A DNA stretch of 64,000 bases from Paractinoplanes lichenicola (GCF_016785085.1 NZ_JAENHO010000003.1:806001-870000); one strand, 5' to 3'. Positions 1 through 9,634 are shown, counted from the stretch's first letter. The notes: a model not told the origin generated them from the letters alone. Numbers and translations are program-made.

Positions 1-596
1 CAGCCGTCGGGCACGGTGACGGCGATGTCGTAGAGCGCCTCGTCGGAGGGATGGTCGTTGGCCGGATACCAGGTGAAGGCCCCGTACGGCTCCTGCATCG
101 TCCACAGCCCGCCCTCCGGTGACACGGTGAGGCCGAGCGGCTCGGCGTCGTTGCGGTTCGACGGCATCGGGGTCGTCGACGGCGTGCCGCGATAGGGCAC
201 CGCGAGCGTCAGCTGCCGGTCCTTGCGCGCGGGGGCCGACACGATCAACTTCTCTCCCCGTACGGCGGCCGGGACGTTCGCGCCGTCCACGGTGACCTGG
301 CCCAGCCCGTACGGCTTGAAGTCGAGCTTGATCTCGCGGGCGTCCGCCGTGGGCCGAATGAGCAGGGTCGCCGTACCGGAAAGGGTCTTGGGCTGCCAGG
401 TGAGGTCGAGGTCGTAGTGCAGGACGTCGAGCCCGGGATTGCCGTGCTGCGGATAGAGCGGATCAGCCAGCGGCTCGGAGAGGCCGGCCACGTGCTCGAC
501 CGAAGGCGTGGTGGGAGCCGGAGTCGGAGCCGGGGCAGGGGCGTCACAGGCCGCGAGAAGGAGGAGCATTGCTGCGGCGAGGGGAGCGCGGCGCAT
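1..596 (-). CDS. M1 family metallopeptidase lipoprotein, 5' part only
   Basis: About 198 codons are visible; the rest lies beyond the left edge. The ATG at 596 opens a lipoprotein signal peptide (MRRAP, an Ala/Leu core, lipobox LAAC with Cys17), so the protein should be secreted and lipid-anchored. A Pro/Ala/Thr linker follows, then the N-terminal beta-sandwich typical of M1 aminopeptidases, with LHYDLDLTW and the conserved [18 protein letters not shown] segment that precedes the catalytic domain. The zinc motif HExxH would lie outside the window, so activity cannot be judged. It is divergent from gatB with 76 bp between start codons. No strong Shine-Dalgarno is visible. Family assignment is fairly sure; the substrate is unknown. 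Confidence 0.8.
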   Translation of the reverse strand, partial: MRRAPLAAAMLLLLAACDAPAPAPTPAPTTPSVEHVAGLSEPLADPLYPQHGNPGLDVLHYDLDLTWQPKTLSGTATLLIRPTADAREIKLDFKPYGLGQVTVDGANVPAAVRGEKLIVSAPARKDRQLTLAVPYRGTPSTTPMPSNRNDAEPLGLTVSPEGGLWTMQEPYGAFTWYPANDHPSDEALYDIAVTVPDG

Positions 597-672
597 GCGC
601 GGGACGGTACCCGTCCGGTGCACCTCCCGGGTCACGGAAATTCTGTCGGACCGGCCCACTAGTCTTGTTCGC

Positions 673-2172
673 ATGACCACCACCGCGCTGCCCACCTACG
701 AGGACGCTGTCTCGCGTTACGAGCCGGTCATCGGGCTCGAGACCCACGTCGAGCTGGGCACGGCCACCAAGATGTTCTGCGGCTGCCGCACGGATTTCGG
801 CGCCGAGCCGAACACGCAGGTCTGCCCGGTCTGCCTGGGCCTGCCGGGCGCGCTGCCGGTGGCCAACCGCGCGGGCATCGAGGCCACGATCCGCATCGGC
901 CTCGCGCTGAACTGTGACATCGCCGAGTGGTGCCGCATGGCGCGGAAGAACTACTTCTATCCCGACATGCCGAAGAACTTCCAGACCTCGCAGTACGACG
1001 AGCCCCTGTGCGTCGACGGCTACGTCGATGTCGAGGTCGACGGCAAGCAATACCGGATCGGCATCGAGCGGGTGCACCTCGAGGAGGACACCGGCAAGAG
1101 CCTGCACGTGGGCGGCGCGACCGGCCGCATCCACGGCGCCACCGAGTCGCTGGTCGACTACAACCGGGCCGGCATCCCGCTCGTCGAGATCGTGACCAAG
1201 CCGGTGCCGGGCCTGGGCGCGCTGGCCCCCGAGGTCGCGAAGGCCTACGTGGCCGAGCTGCGCGACATCATCCGCTCGCTCGGCGTCTCCGACGTGCGGA
1301 TGGAGCAGGGCTCGCTGCGCTGCGACGTCAACACCTCGCTCAACAAGCCGGGCGAGGAGTGGGGCACCCGCACGGAGACCAAGAACGTGAACTCGCTGCG
1401 CTCGGTCGAGCGCGCGGTCCGTTCCGAGATCATCCGGCAGACCAGCCTGCTCGACGTGGGCACCCGCATCTTCCAGGAGACCCGCCACTTCCAGGAGACG
1501 ACGGGCGACACCCGCTCCGGCCGCTCCAAGGAGACGGCGACCGACTATCGCTACTTCCCCGAGCCCGACCTCGTGCCGATCGCGCCCGACAAGGCGTGGG
1601 TGGCCGAGCTCAAGGCCGCCCTGCCCGAGAAGCCGAGCAGCAAGCGGGCCCGCCTCCGCGAGGATTGGGGCATCAGCGCGACCGACATGGAGTCGGTGGC
1701 CAACGCGGGCGCGGTCGAGCTGATCGAGGAGACCATCGCGGCCGGGGCCTCGCCCGCGGGCGCGCGCAAGTGGTGGATGGGCGAGCTGGCCCGCCGGGCC
1801 AACGAGACAGGCGTCGAGCTGGCCGCCGTCGGGGCCACCCCGGCCCAGGTCGCCGCGCTGCAGAAGCTGGTCGACGAGGGCAAGCTCAACGACAAGCTGG
1901 CCCGTCAGGTGCTCGAGGGCGTCGTCGAGGGCGAGGGCGACCCGGCCGCTGTGATGGCCGCCCGCGGTCTCGGGGTCGTCTCCGACACGGGCGCGCTGAC
2001 CAAGGCCGTCGACGAGGCGATCGCCGCCAACCCCGACATCGCGGCCAAGGTCCGCGACGGCAAGGTGGCCGCGGCGGGCGCGCTGGTCGGCGCGGTCATG
2101 AAGACCACGCGCGGCCAGGCCGACGCCAAGACGGTCCGCGATCTGATCCTGGAGCGCCTCGGCGCCAGCTGA
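673..2172 (+). CDS. gatB: Aspartyl/glutamyl-tRNA amidotransferase subunit B
   Basis: 499 residues, the usual GatB length. GatB is the kinase/tRNA-binding subunit of GatCAB, which converts misacylated Glu-tRNA(Gln) and Asp-tRNA(Asn) to the correct amides in the cytosol. The signature [10 protein letters not shown] is near the N-terminus, the zinc cysteines appear in MFCGCRTDF and [10 protein letters not shown], and the C-terminal YqeY-like tail is intact. Start chosen at ATG 673 ([13 protein letters not shown]). A -10 TAGTCT at 660-665 sits exactly 7 nt before it, so the mRNA is probably leaderless; an upstream in-frame extension is dismissed. gatA and gatC are not in the window. A tRNA-Gln gene lies 60 kb away in the same window. 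Confidence 0.97.
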   Translation: MTTTALPTYEDAVSRYEPVIGLETHVELGTATKMFCGCRTDFGAEPNTQVCPVCLGLPGALPVANRAGIEATIRIGLALNCDIAEWCRMARKNYFYPDMPKNFQTSQYDEPLCVDGYVDVEVDGKQYRIGIERVHLEEDTGKSLHVGGATGRIHGATESLVDYNRAGIPLVEIVTKPVPGLGALAPEVAKAYVAELRDIIRSLGVSDVRMEQGSLRCDVNTSLNKPGEEWGTRTETKNVNSLRSVERAVRSEIIRQTSLLDVGTRIFQETRHFQETTGDTRSGRSKETATDYRYFPEPDLVPIAPDKAWVAELKAALPEKPSSKRARLREDWGISATDMESVANAGAVELIEETIAAGASPAGARKWWMGELARRANETGVELAAVGATPAQVAALQKLVDEGKLNDKLARQVLEGVVEGEGDPAAVMAARGLGVVSDTGALTKAVDEAIAANPDIAAKVRDGKVAAAGALVGAVMKTTRGQADAKTVRDLILERLGAS

Positions 2173-2181
2173 GAAAACCGG

Positions 2182-3771
2182 CTAGGGGGTCGGCGACAGC
2201 GACGGTGCGGGCGTCTCCTCGGCGTCCGCGCCGACCACGTTGCGCTGCATCTCCACGTTGGATTGGCCGGTGCCGCCCAGCCTGATGTCGTCGTAGGCCT
2301 TGAGCTGCCTGTTCTCGTCGAAGTAGAGCACCGACAGGCTCAGCGGCGTCGGCTCCTCCTTCTCGAGCCCGCGCAGCCCGGCCCCGCCCGTCGAGCCCTC
2401 GATCATGAGCCGGGTGGCCAGCGGGGTCCCGTCGGTTCCGGAGGCCGCGGGGGCGGGCGACGCCGACGGTTCCAGCGTGGGGGCCGGCAGCAGCTCGACC
2501 GAGCGCTGGTGCCGGTGCCCGGAGAGCACGAGCGGCACCACCCCCGACAGCGGCGGCGCCATCGCCGGGTCGTGCACGAGCGCGATGTCGACCGGCTTGT
2601 CCGAGGCCCGGATGGTGTCGGCCAGCTGCGACCCGGCCCGCAGCAGCGGCGACTGGGTCGGATCGTCCGCGTTCTCGGCGGGCGGGGTCTCGCTCTTGTC
2701 GGGGGTGAACTCCGGGTCCCCGATGCCACCGATGGTCAGGCCGGCCACCGTGGTGATCTTGTTGTCGAGCACGGTCGCGTTGCGCTGACGGGCCACGGCG
2801 GTCTGGATCGACGCCGAGTCGTGGTTGCCGCGAACCCAGATGTACGGCACCCCGACCGACGGGATCGACGACGCGTACCCGGTCTCGGCCGTGCTGCCCC
2901 AGTCGACCAGGTCGCCCGTGTCGATGACGGCGTCGATGTCGAACGTCTGCACCACCGTCCGGATCAGCCCGTACGCCTGGGGGCTGAGGTGCAGGTCGGA
3001 GACGTGCAGGAGGCGGGTCGTGTTTTCCGCGGGCTCGTAGACGGGCAGCGACGACACGGTCGTGTAGAGCCGGCTCACGTTGCTGACGATCTGGTTGAGC
3101 TGGTCGGCGTACTTGCCGTAGTTGTCGGCGATCCGGCGCGCGTCACCGACCACGGCGGGCGCGTTGACCAGCAACCCCTCGTAGCGCGGCTCGGCGATCG
3201 AGTCGGGCCGCAGGGTGCTCGCGGCCAGGCCGAGGCTGCCCCCGGTGACCAGCAGGGCGGTCACCCCCGAGGCGGCGACCCGGCGGACGTTCCGGAAGAT
3301 CAGCGCGCTCAGGATCAGGGCGCTGAGCACAGCGATGCCCAGCGTGCGCACGCCCAGGCGGATCACGCCGTCGCGCACGTCGGAGACCGCGTTTTCGCCG
3401 GCCCGGCTGATCGTGGCCGGGTCGTCGATCAGGGCCTCGGTGCGGTTCTGGTCGAGCGCGGCCAGGTTGACCTTGAGATGGATCGGGCCGTCGTGGCTGT
3501 CGAGGTGCAGCGAGCCGAGCGGCGGCAGGTCGACCTCGGTGCCGCCCAGGACCGACGGGTTGATCGACATCTCGGCGCGGAACGGCCCCACGTTGACGTT
3601 GGCGTGCGCGAACAGCATCGTGCCGATGACGGCGCCGCCCACGCTGATCACGGCGATCATGGCCGCGACCCGCACCCGCCTGGTCCACGGGCTGCGCCTG
3701 ACCCTCCGCCACGCGGACGGGAATCGGCGGACCACCGACAAGAGGCGCCGGGGCGGAGTCTGCTCGATCAT
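2182..3771 (-). CDS. Membrane-anchored metallophosphoesterase
   Basis: 529 residues from ATG 3771, chosen because GGTGAG lies upstream and the protein then begins MIEQTPPRR. One membrane segment lies at about residues 37-60 and two more at about 150-200, with an extracytoplasmic loop between. The calcineurin-like phosphoesterase domain (about 255-470) shows all metal motifs: HVSDLHLS, DTGDLVDWG, VRGNHDS, a lone His in LVHDP, and SGHRHQ. The C-terminal tail is Pro/Ser/Thr-rich. It probably hydrolyses a phosphoester at or outside the membrane, but the substrate is not evident. The gene converges on gatB and is followed upstream by the sugar dehydrogenase gene on the same strand. Confidence 0.85.
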   Translation of the reverse strand: MIEQTPPRRLLSVVRRFPSAWRRVRRSPWTRRVRVAAMIAVISVGGAVIGTMLFAHANVNVGPFRAEMSINPSVLGGTEVDLPPLGSLHLDSHDGPIHLKVNLAALDQNRTEALIDDPATISRAGENAVSDVRDGVIRLGVRTLGIAVLSALILSALIFRNVRRVAASGVTALLVTGGSLGLAASTLRPDSIAEPRYEGLLVNAPAVVGDARRIADNYGKYADQLNQIVSNVSRLYTTVSSLPVYEPAENTTRLLHVSDLHLSPQAYGLIRTVVQTFDIDAVIDTGDLVDWGSTAETGYASSIPSVGVPYIWVRGNHDSASIQTAVARQRNATVLDNKITTVAGLTIGGIGDPEFTPDKSETPPAENADDPTQSPLLRAGSQLADTIRASDKPVDIALVHDPAMAPPLSGVVPLVLSGHRHQRSVELLPAPTLEPSASPAPAASGTDGTPLATRLMIEGSTGGAGLRGLEKEEPTPLSLSVLYFDENRQLKAYDDIRLGGTGQSNVEMQRNVVGADAEETPAPSLSPTP

Positions 3772-3833
3772 CGTCGGCTCACCTGCCCCGCCCCTTCGCC
3801 CGTCAAACCGTGCTCCCCACCACCGTGGCATGG

Positions 3834-5009
3834 TCAGCTGCGGCCGGCGCCACCGTCCGAGAAGACCAGCCGAACGATCCGGTCGTCGTCGGGGCCGGGG
3901 GTGCCCGCCTGCTCCTGGTTCGACGTGCCGGCCCAGAGCGAGCCGTCGGGCGCGGCGACGATGCTGCGCAGCCGGCCGTACTCGCCGACGAGCGCCTCCT
4001 GCGGCGTGCCCAGCACGGTGCCGTTCTCGGTCACGTTGAGCAGATAGACGCGCTTGCCCTGCAGGCAGGCGGTGGCGACCATCTGCTCGAGCACGGCGAC
4101 CCCCGAGCAGTCGGAGTCCTTCACCGGCCAGCTGAACATCGGGTTGGTCAGCTTGGTGTCGCTGCCGGGGCCGTCGGCCTTGGGCCAGCCGTAGTTCTTG
4201 CCCTTGGCGATCACGTTGAGCTCGCCCGACTTCTTCTGGCCGCTGTCACTCGCGTACAGGCGCTTGGTCTTGTCCCAGGCCAGGCCCTGCACGTTGTGAT
4301 GGCCCGAGCTCCAGACCAGGCTGTCCTTCGCCGGGTTGCCGGGAGCGGGCTTGCCGGCCGTGGTCATCCGCAGGATCTTGCCGCCGAGGCTCTTCGGATT
4401 CTGCGCCTGCGTGCCGGTCGGCGTGCCGTCGCCGGTGCCCGCGTAGAGCTGGCCGTCGGGGCCGAAGGCCAGCGCGCCGCCGTTGACGCCGGTCGAGCGG
4501 GGGATGCCGGTCAGGATGGGCGTCAGCTTCCCGCCGAGCACCAGCTTGCCGACCCGGTTGTCCTTGGCGGTGGAGTAGTAGACGTACACCGTCTTGTCGG
4601 TCTCGTACTTCGGCGAGATCGCGATGCCCAGCAGGCCTCCGTCGCCGGTGGCGCGCACGTCGGCGAGCCGCTGAGCCTCGGTGACCGTCAGGCCCTCGGC
4701 GTCGGACTCGGGGCCGACCTTGAGGATGCGGGCGGTGTCACGCTCGGTCACCAGCGCCGACCCGTCGGGCAGGAAGGCCATGCCCCAGGGCACGTCGAGC
4801 CCCTTGGCCAGCACGGTGACCGCGACCTCCTGGCTGCCGCCGCTGGGGCTCTGCGCCTCGTCGGAGGCGTCGGCCGACGGCTTGGGCAGGTTGGGCGGCG
4901 CGCCCTGCTGATCGGGATCGGGCGGCCCGAAGCTGCAGGCCGAGGCGAGCCCCAGCACGGCGGCGAGCGTCACCGAGACGGCGCGGGCCCGACGGGAACG
5001 CACGATCAC
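3834..5009 (-). CDS. PQQ-dependent sugar (glucose/sorbosone-type) dehydrogenase lipoprotein
   Basis: 391 residues. Start GTG at 5009 (VIVRSRRARAVSV), preceded by GAGGAGG; a second in-frame GTG at 5003 is also possible. The signal peptide ends in lipobox LASAC, so the mature protein is an exported lipoprotein with a Pro/Ser-rich linker. The rest is a six-bladed propeller of the soluble glucose / L-sorbosone dehydrogenase family: PWGMAFLPDGSALVTERD, GDGGLLGIAISPKY, NGGALAFGPDGQLYAGTGDG, SSGHHNVQGLAWD. Family members oxidise sugars with PQQ, but many actinobacterial homologues are uncharacterised. Same strand and close to the metallophosphoesterase, so possibly co-transcribed. Confidence 0.85.
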   Translation of the reverse strand: MIVRSRRARAVSVTLAAVLGLASACSFGPPDPDQQGAPPNLPKPSADASDEAQSPSGGSQEVAVTVLAKGLDVPWGMAFLPDGSALVTERDTARILKVGPESDAEGLTVTEAQRLADVRATGDGGLLGIAISPKYETDKTVYVYYSTAKDNRVGKLVLGGKLTPILTGIPRSTGVNGGALAFGPDGQLYAGTGDGTPTGTQAQNPKSLGGKILRMTTAGKPAPGNPAKDSLVWSSGHHNVQGLAWDKTKRLYASDSGQKKSGELNVIAKGKNYGWPKADGPGSDTKLTNPMFSWPVKDSDCSGVAVLEQMVATACLQGKRVYLLNVTENGTVLGTPQEALVGEYGRLRSIVAAPDGSLWAGTSNQEQAGTPGPDDDRIVRLVFSDGGAGRS

Positions 5010-5062
5010 TCGACCTCCTCGAGGGTTCGACGCACCCCAGGGTAGCGAGGCCGGCTGGGAAG

Positions 5063-5437
5063 CTACTCGGAGTGGCCGATCTGTTGCTGACCTGCGGCCA
5101 GAACCCGGGGCAGGTTGTCGGGCGTGACCCCGGTGAGCCGGATGACCTTGCCGTTGTCGAGCAGTGCGGAGATCTGCCCGCTGCGGTCGGGGGCCAGCTC
5201 GTTGACGCGCTGCCAAGGCACCTTGGTGCTGCCGACGAGGGCGCGCACCCGCAACTCGTCGGCGTAGACGTCGGTGCCGGCCCGCCAGGCCCAGACGAAG
5301 ATCGCGGTCGGGATCAGCAGAACCGGAGTGAGCTGCCACATCGCGCCGGCCAGGGGGATGGCGCAGACGAACGCGATCACGGCGGCGACCATCAGGGCGC
5401 CGGTCTTGCGGACGCGCAGCAGGGGCTTGGAACTCAC
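5063..5437 (-). CDS. Small membrane PH-domain protein
   Basis: 124 residues from GTG 5437, which has GGGAGG at good spacing; the longer frame upstream reaches into the divergent gene and is rejected. Two hydrophobic segments (about residues 12-28 and 33-50) are followed by a bacterial PH-like domain (about 55-110) with ADELRVR, VPWQRV and a short C-terminal helix. This is the common actinobacterial small PH-domain membrane protein; its function is not established. It is divergent from the Asp-box propeller gene with 64 bp between starts. Confidence 0.75.
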   Translation of the reverse strand: MSSKPLLRVRKTGALMVAAVIAFVCAIPLAGAMWQLTPVLLIPTAIFVWAWRAGTDVYADELRVRALVGSTKVPWQRVNELAPDRSGQISALLDNGKVIRLTGVTPDNLPRVLAAGQQQIGHSE

Positions 5438-5501
5438 GACTTCATCCTCCCACCCACGGTGTGCGGTGCTTTCGCCGGTCCCGGGCCGGATAATCGTGCG
5501 C

Positions 5502-6587
5502 ATGACTGTCCTGCTCGCGATCGGCACACAGAAAGGCCTGTTCCTGGCCTCGAGCGACGACGACCGGCGGACCTGGCGCGTCGGTCCGGCCCACTTCCCC
5601 GGCACGGCGGTCTACACCGTCGGCGTCGACACCCGCGGCGCGCGGCCCCGGCTGCTGGCCGCCGTCGACAACTCCCATTTCGGCCCGAGCGTGGCCGTCA
5701 GCGACGACCTCGGCGCGACTTGGCACGAGCCCGAGACCGCCCCCATCGCCTTTCCGGCGGACGCGGGGGTCGCGGTCGAGCGCGTCTGGCAGATCGTGCC
5801 CGGCCATCCCGACGAGCCCGGCGTGGTCTACGCGGGCTCGCAGCCTTCCGCGCTGTTCCGCTCGACCGACGGCGGGGAGTCGTTCGAGCTGGTCCGCGGC
5901 CTGTGGGACCACCCGCACCGCCCGCAGTGGGGGGCCGGGTTCGGCGGCCAGGCGATCCACACGATCCTGCCGCACCCCGGCGACCCGTCCCGGCTGCTGG
6001 TGGCCATGTCGACGGGCGGGGTCTACCGCTCGGCCGACGGCGGCGCGAGCTGGGCCCCGGCCAACAAGGGGATCAAGGCGTACTTCTTCCCGGACCCGTG
6101 GCCCGAGTTCGGTCAGTGCGTGCACCGCGTCGCCCGCGACGCCGGCGATCCGGAGCGGCTGTACGCGCAGAATCACCACGGGGTCTACCGCTCGGCCGAC
6201 GGCGGCGACAGCTGGCAGTCGATCGCGGACACCCTGCCGTCCGACTTCGGCTTCCCGATGGTCGCCCACCCGCGCCGGCCGGGCACGATCTGGAACTTCC
6301 CGCTCACCGCGGACGGCGAGCGCCACCCCACCGACCTGTTGTGCCGGGTCTATCGGTCGACCGACGCGGGCGAGAAGTGGGAGCCGCAGCAGCGTGGCCT
6401 GCCCCCGGGCCCGTATTACCCGGTCGTGCTGCGCGACGCGATGTGCACCGACGAGCACGACCCGGTGGGCGTCTACTTCGGCACGAGATGCGGGGAGGTG
6501 TTCGCCACCAACGACGAGGGGGAGAGCTGGGCGACCGTGGTGTCGCATCTGCCCGACGTGCTCAGCGTGCGGGCGGTGACCGCCTGA
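5502..6587 (+). CDS. Asp-box (BNR / sialidase-like) beta-propeller protein
   Basis: 361 residues starting at ATG 5502. No signal peptide, so cytosolic. The sequence is a series of Asp-box blades (S-x-D-x-G-x-x-W/F): SDDLGATW, STDGGESF, SADGGASW, SADGGDSW, STDAGEKW, TNDEGESW. Such propellers are often annotated exo-sialidase or WD40/YVTN-like, but the sialidase arginine triad is not evident and secretion is absent, so a glycosidase role is unlikely. Its stop codon overlaps the start of the MoaD/ThiS-like gene (TGATG), so the two are translationally coupled. That suggests a shared task, which is not known. Confidence 0.8.
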   Translation: MTVLLAIGTQKGLFLASSDDDRRTWRVGPAHFPGTAVYTVGVDTRGARPRLLAAVDNSHFGPSVAVSDDLGATWHEPETAPIAFPADAGVAVERVWQIVPGHPDEPGVVYAGSQPSALFRSTDGGESFELVRGLWDHPHRPQWGAGFGGQAIHTILPHPGDPSRLLVAMSTGGVYRSADGGASWAPANKGIKAYFFPDPWPEFGQCVHRVARDAGDPERLYAQNHHGVYRSADGGDSWQSIADTLPSDFGFPMVAHPRRPGTIWNFPLTADGERHPTDLLCRVYRSTDAGEKWEPQQRGLPPGPYYPVVLRDAMCTDEHDPVGVYFGTRCGEVFATNDEGESWATVVSHLPDVLSVRAVTA

Positions 6588-6886
6588 TGCCGGTGCTGCT
6601 GGTGCCGGGCGTGCTGCGGGCCGAGGCGGGCGGCGAGTCGCGGCTCGAGATCGCCGCCGCCGGCACCCTCGGCGCGGTGCTGGCCGAGGTCGGCGAGCGG
6701 TGGCCGCGGCTGGCCCGGCGCATCCGCGACGAGCAGGGTGCCGTCCGGCGTTACGTGAACGTCTATGTGGACGGCGAGGACGCCCGGCGGGTGGCCGGCC
6801 TCGACACCCCGGTCGGCGGCGCCTCGGAGATCCAGGTGCTGCCGTCGGTGGCCGGCGGCTCCGTTTCCGGCGACGGTTGTCCGTAG
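6587..6886 (+). CDS. MoaD/ThiS-family ubiquitin-like protein
   Basis: 99 residues, coupled by a 1-nt overlap to the preceding propeller gene. The beta-grasp fold is recognisable: an N-terminal strand VLLVPGVLRAEAGG, TLGAVLAEVGERWP, YVNVYVDGEDARR, and a near C-terminal QVLPSVAGG. In canonical sulfur carriers the chain ends at the Gly-Gly, which is adenylated. Here eight residues (SVSGDGCP) follow it, so the carrier function would need processing or is absent. No molybdopterin or thiamine genes are nearby. A SAMP-like or accessory role with the propeller is an inference only. Confidence 0.75.
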   Translation: MPVLLVPGVLRAEAGGESRLEIAAAGTLGAVLAEVGERWPRLARRIRDEQGAVRRYVNVYVDGEDARRVAGLDTPVGGASEIQVLPSVAGGSVSGDGCP

Positions 6887-7005
6887 CCGACGATCTGGAC
6901 GTGCGAAGGTCCAACACGCGGCCGTAACCTGTTCGAGGGACGTTCGTTGTCCGGTGCAGCTCCCTCTGTCCCCCTTGTTTGACGAGACGCCGAGGATCCG
7001 TCGAC

Positions 7006-9630
7006 GTGGCAGTGCCGCTCCCCCCGCGCACCGCCCGGCCTCGTGGCCGGGTGTGGCTGTCGGCCGTGCCCGCGGCCGCGGCGATCGTGCTGCTGACCGG
7101 CCTGACCGGGGTCGTCGCGCCCGAGCTCGCCCTGGCCCTCGGGGCCGGCGGCTGTGCCCTCTGGGCGTCCGCCCTGCTCGTGCGGGCCGCGCTCTCGATC
7201 CACCACGCCGACCGCTCGTTCGTGGCCTGCCGTGGTGCCGGCTTCGTCGGCCTGGGTGCGCTCGCCACCGCGCTGGCCGTGCTGGTCACGCTGCTGTCGC
7301 CGCCGGGCGCGACAATCTGGGTGACCGTCGCCTTCGGCCTGGCCGCGGCCTGCTTCGCGGTCGGCACCCTGCTGCTGCCCGGCTCGGGCAAGGGCTGGAT
7401 CGTGCACTCCCGGCGGGCCTTCGACGGCCTCGGACTGGGCGTCAGCCTGGCCTTCGCGGGCTATCTGCTCACCCCGGAAGAGGCGGAACACCCCGGCGGC
7501 CTGCCGGTGACCCTGATCGGCGCCACCGGCATCGCGATCGTGCTGGTCGCCATGCTGCGCGGCTGGCCGGCCCGGCGCCCGGCGGTGCGTTGCGGCATCG
7601 GGGCGATCCTCGTGCTCTGCGGCCTCGCCGCCGTCACGACGATGCTCGCGGCCGGGGCCGGCGGCCCGCTGCTGGTCGCGACCGGGCTGCCGATCGTGGC
7701 CGGCCTGGCCCTGACCGCCGAGGGCGGCTCCCGCCGGGACCTGCCGGCGCCGCCGCTCGAGCCGCGCAACCCGGATCAATATCTGGCCAGTTATCCGTTG
7801 CTGGCCGTGCCGGCCGCGGTCGGCGTGCTGGCCGCGGTCTGGCATCTGATCGTGGCCCGCCAGTTCGACTCGACCAGCATCATCCTCGGCATCGCCATGG
7901 TCGCCGTGCTGGCGATGCGCGAGCTGCTCGTGGTGCACGACATCCGGCGGTACGCGAGCCAGCTGCTGACGGCCGAGGCGCACTTCCGCTCCCTGGTCGC
8001 CGGGGCCACCGACCTCACCCTGGTGCTCGACGAAAATCTGCGGATCACGTGGCAGTCGCCGGCCGCGTCCCGCCTGTTCGGGCTGGACGACGACGAGGTC
8101 GTCGGCCGCACGTTCCGCGATCTGATCCACGCCGACGACGCCGAGACCGCGCAGGAGATCATCGACTCGGTGCTGGCCGGTGAGCCCACGGACGGGCCGC
8201 CCGCGCTGGTCACGGCCCGGATGCGGGACGGCGCCGGGTGGTGGCGCGACACCGAGTCGACGATCTCCGACCAGCGCGGGGTGCCCGAGGTGGCGGCGCT
8301 GGTGGTGCACGTGCGCGACATCGGCGAGCGCCGGCACCTCGAGCGCACGCTGCACAAACTCTCGTACACCGACCAGCTCACCGGGCTGGCCAACCGGCGG
8401 GCGCTGATGCGCGACCTGCTGGCCCACCGGCGCCGGGCGGGCCGGCCGGGCACGCTGCTGGTGATCGACCTGCACGGCCTGGCCGAGATCAACGACAGCC
8501 GGGGCCGCGCGACCGGCGACGCCGTGCTGATCGAGGTGGGCCGGCGGATCCGCGGCCTGCTCGCCGCCGAGGACGTGCCGGCCCGGCTCGGCGGCGACGA
8601 GTTCGCCGTGCTGACCGCCGACGGCGCCGTGCTGGCGTACGCGCTGGCCACGCGCATCGCGACCGTGCTGGCCGAGCCGCACCAGCTGCCCGGCACGATC
8701 GTCGAGCTGCACACCAGCATCGGCCTGGCCGAACTGGCCGGCGGCAGCGACTCCGACGAGGTGCTGCGCCACGCCGACCTGGCCCGCAAGCGCGCCCGCC
8801 AGCTCGGGCTCGACCGCGTCGAGTGGTACGACCCCGACGTCGAGATGAAGCTGAACCGCCGGATGGACCTCGAGCGCGAGGTGCTCGGCGCGGCCGAGCG
8901 GGGCGAGCTCGACCTGGTCTTCCAGCCGGTGGTCGACCTGCGCGACCAGCAGCCCGTCGGCGTCGAGACGCTGCTGCGCTGGCGGCATCCGCAGCTGGGC
9001 ACGATCCTGCCGCACGAGCTGCTGCCGATCGCCCGCGCCGTGGGCATCTCGGCCGAGCTCGACGAGTGGGTGCTCGACACCGCCTGCAAGCGGCTGTCCG
9101 GCTGGGCGGGCGGCGACAACGGCTTCTGGCTGTCGGTCAACGTCTCGCCGCGTGAGCTGCTCACGGCCCGGTTCCCCGACCGGGTGGCGGCGACCCTGAA
9201 GCGGTACGGCGTGGCCCCCGAGCGCCTGGTGGTCGAGGTGGCCGAGGCCTGGATCGCCGAGGACGTGCCGGCGATCGTGGCCTCGCTGGCCGGGCTGCGC
9301 AAGCTGGGCGTGCGGGCCGCGCTCGACGACTTCGGCGCCGGGCAGGCCTCGCTGTCCCACCTGCGCCGCCTGCCGGTCGACATGCTCAAGCTGCACGCGT
9401 CGCTGGCCGGCGCCACCTCCGAGGCGGCGGGCAACGGCCCCGCGGTGATCGACGTCGTGGTCAGCCTGGGCCGCCGGCTGGGTCTCGAGATCGTCGCCAA
9501 GGGCCTGGAGTCCGAGGAGCAGATCGAGCGGGCGGCGCAGGCCGGCTGTCTCTACGGCCAGGGCTTCGCGGTGGGCCGCCCGGCGCCCGCCGAGCGCATC
9601 GAGGCCTACCTGGAGACGCACCGCACCTGA
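7006..9630 (+). CDS. Membrane PAS-GGDEF-EAL cyclic-di-GMP protein
   Basis: About 874 residues if translation begins at GTG 7006, which has GAGGA nine bases upstream; a TTG at 6979 is the longer alternative. About eight hydrophobic segments fill residues 1-310, then PAS (about 326-430), GGDEF (about 450-610, with RLGGDEFAVL) and EAL (about 635-865). The GGDEF signature is intact, so diguanylate cyclase activity is plausible; the RxxD inhibitory site is absent. The EAL domain has drifted: EAL reads ETL, the LKID motif reads LKLH, and AEGVE reads AKGLE, replacing a catalytic glutamate by Lys. It is probably a cyclase with a non-hydrolysing EAL. It converges on the lacI-type gene with a 4-bp gap. 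Confidence 0.88.
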   Translation: MAVPLPPRTARPRGRVWLSAVPAAAAIVLLTGLTGVVAPELALALGAGGCALWASALLVRAALSIHHADRSFVACRGAGFVGLGALATALAVLVTLLSPPGATIWVTVAFGLAAACFAVGTLLLPGSGKGWIVHSRRAFDGLGLGVSLAFAGYLLTPEEAEHPGGLPVTLIGATGIAIVLVAMLRGWPARRPAVRCGIGAILVLCGLAAVTTMLAAGAGGPLLVATGLPIVAGLALTAEGGSRRDLPAPPLEPRNPDQYLASYPLLAVPAAVGVLAAVWHLIVARQFDSTSIILGIAMVAVLAMRELLVVHDIRRYASQLLTAEAHFRSLVAGATDLTLVLDENLRITWQSPAASRLFGLDDDEVVGRTFRDLIHADDAETAQEIIDSVLAGEPTDGPPALVTARMRDGAGWWRDTESTISDQRGVPEVAALVVHVRDIGERRHLERTLHKLSYTDQLTGLANRRALMRDLLAHRRRAGRPGTLLVIDLHGLAEINDSRGRATGDAVLIEVGRRIRGLLAAEDVPARLGGDEFAVLTADGAVLAYALATRIATVLAEPHQLPGTIVELHTSIGLAELAGGSDSDEVLRHADLARKRARQLGLDRVEWYDPDVEMKLNRRMDLEREVLGAAERGELDLVFQPVVDLRDQQPVGVETLLRWRHPQLGTILPHELLPIARAVGISAELDEWVLDTACKRLSGWAGGDNGFWLSVNVSPRELLTARFPDRVAATLKRYGVAPERLVVEVAEAWIAEDVPAIVASLAGLRKLGVRAALDDFGAGQASLSHLRRLPVDMLKLHASLAGATSEAAGNGPAVIDVVVSLGRRLGLEIVAKGLESEEQIERAAQAGCLYGQGFAVGRPAPAERIEAYLETHRT

Positions 9631-9634
9631 GGCT

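Noticed and set aside
2182..5437. Sugar-utilisation operon linking the metallophosphoesterase, sugar dehydrogenase and PH protein
   Set aside because: Same strand but no shared pathway evidence and gaps of 50-60 bp; co-transcription is only possible.
6763..9621. 952-codon open frame on the minus strand opposite the first GGDEF-EAL gene
   Set aside because: High-GC antisense frame: repetitive Arg/Ala/Gly/His composition, no domain, and fully covered by a recognised gene on the other strand. The same applies to antisense frames opposite ilvB, serA, ilvC and the beta-mannosidase.
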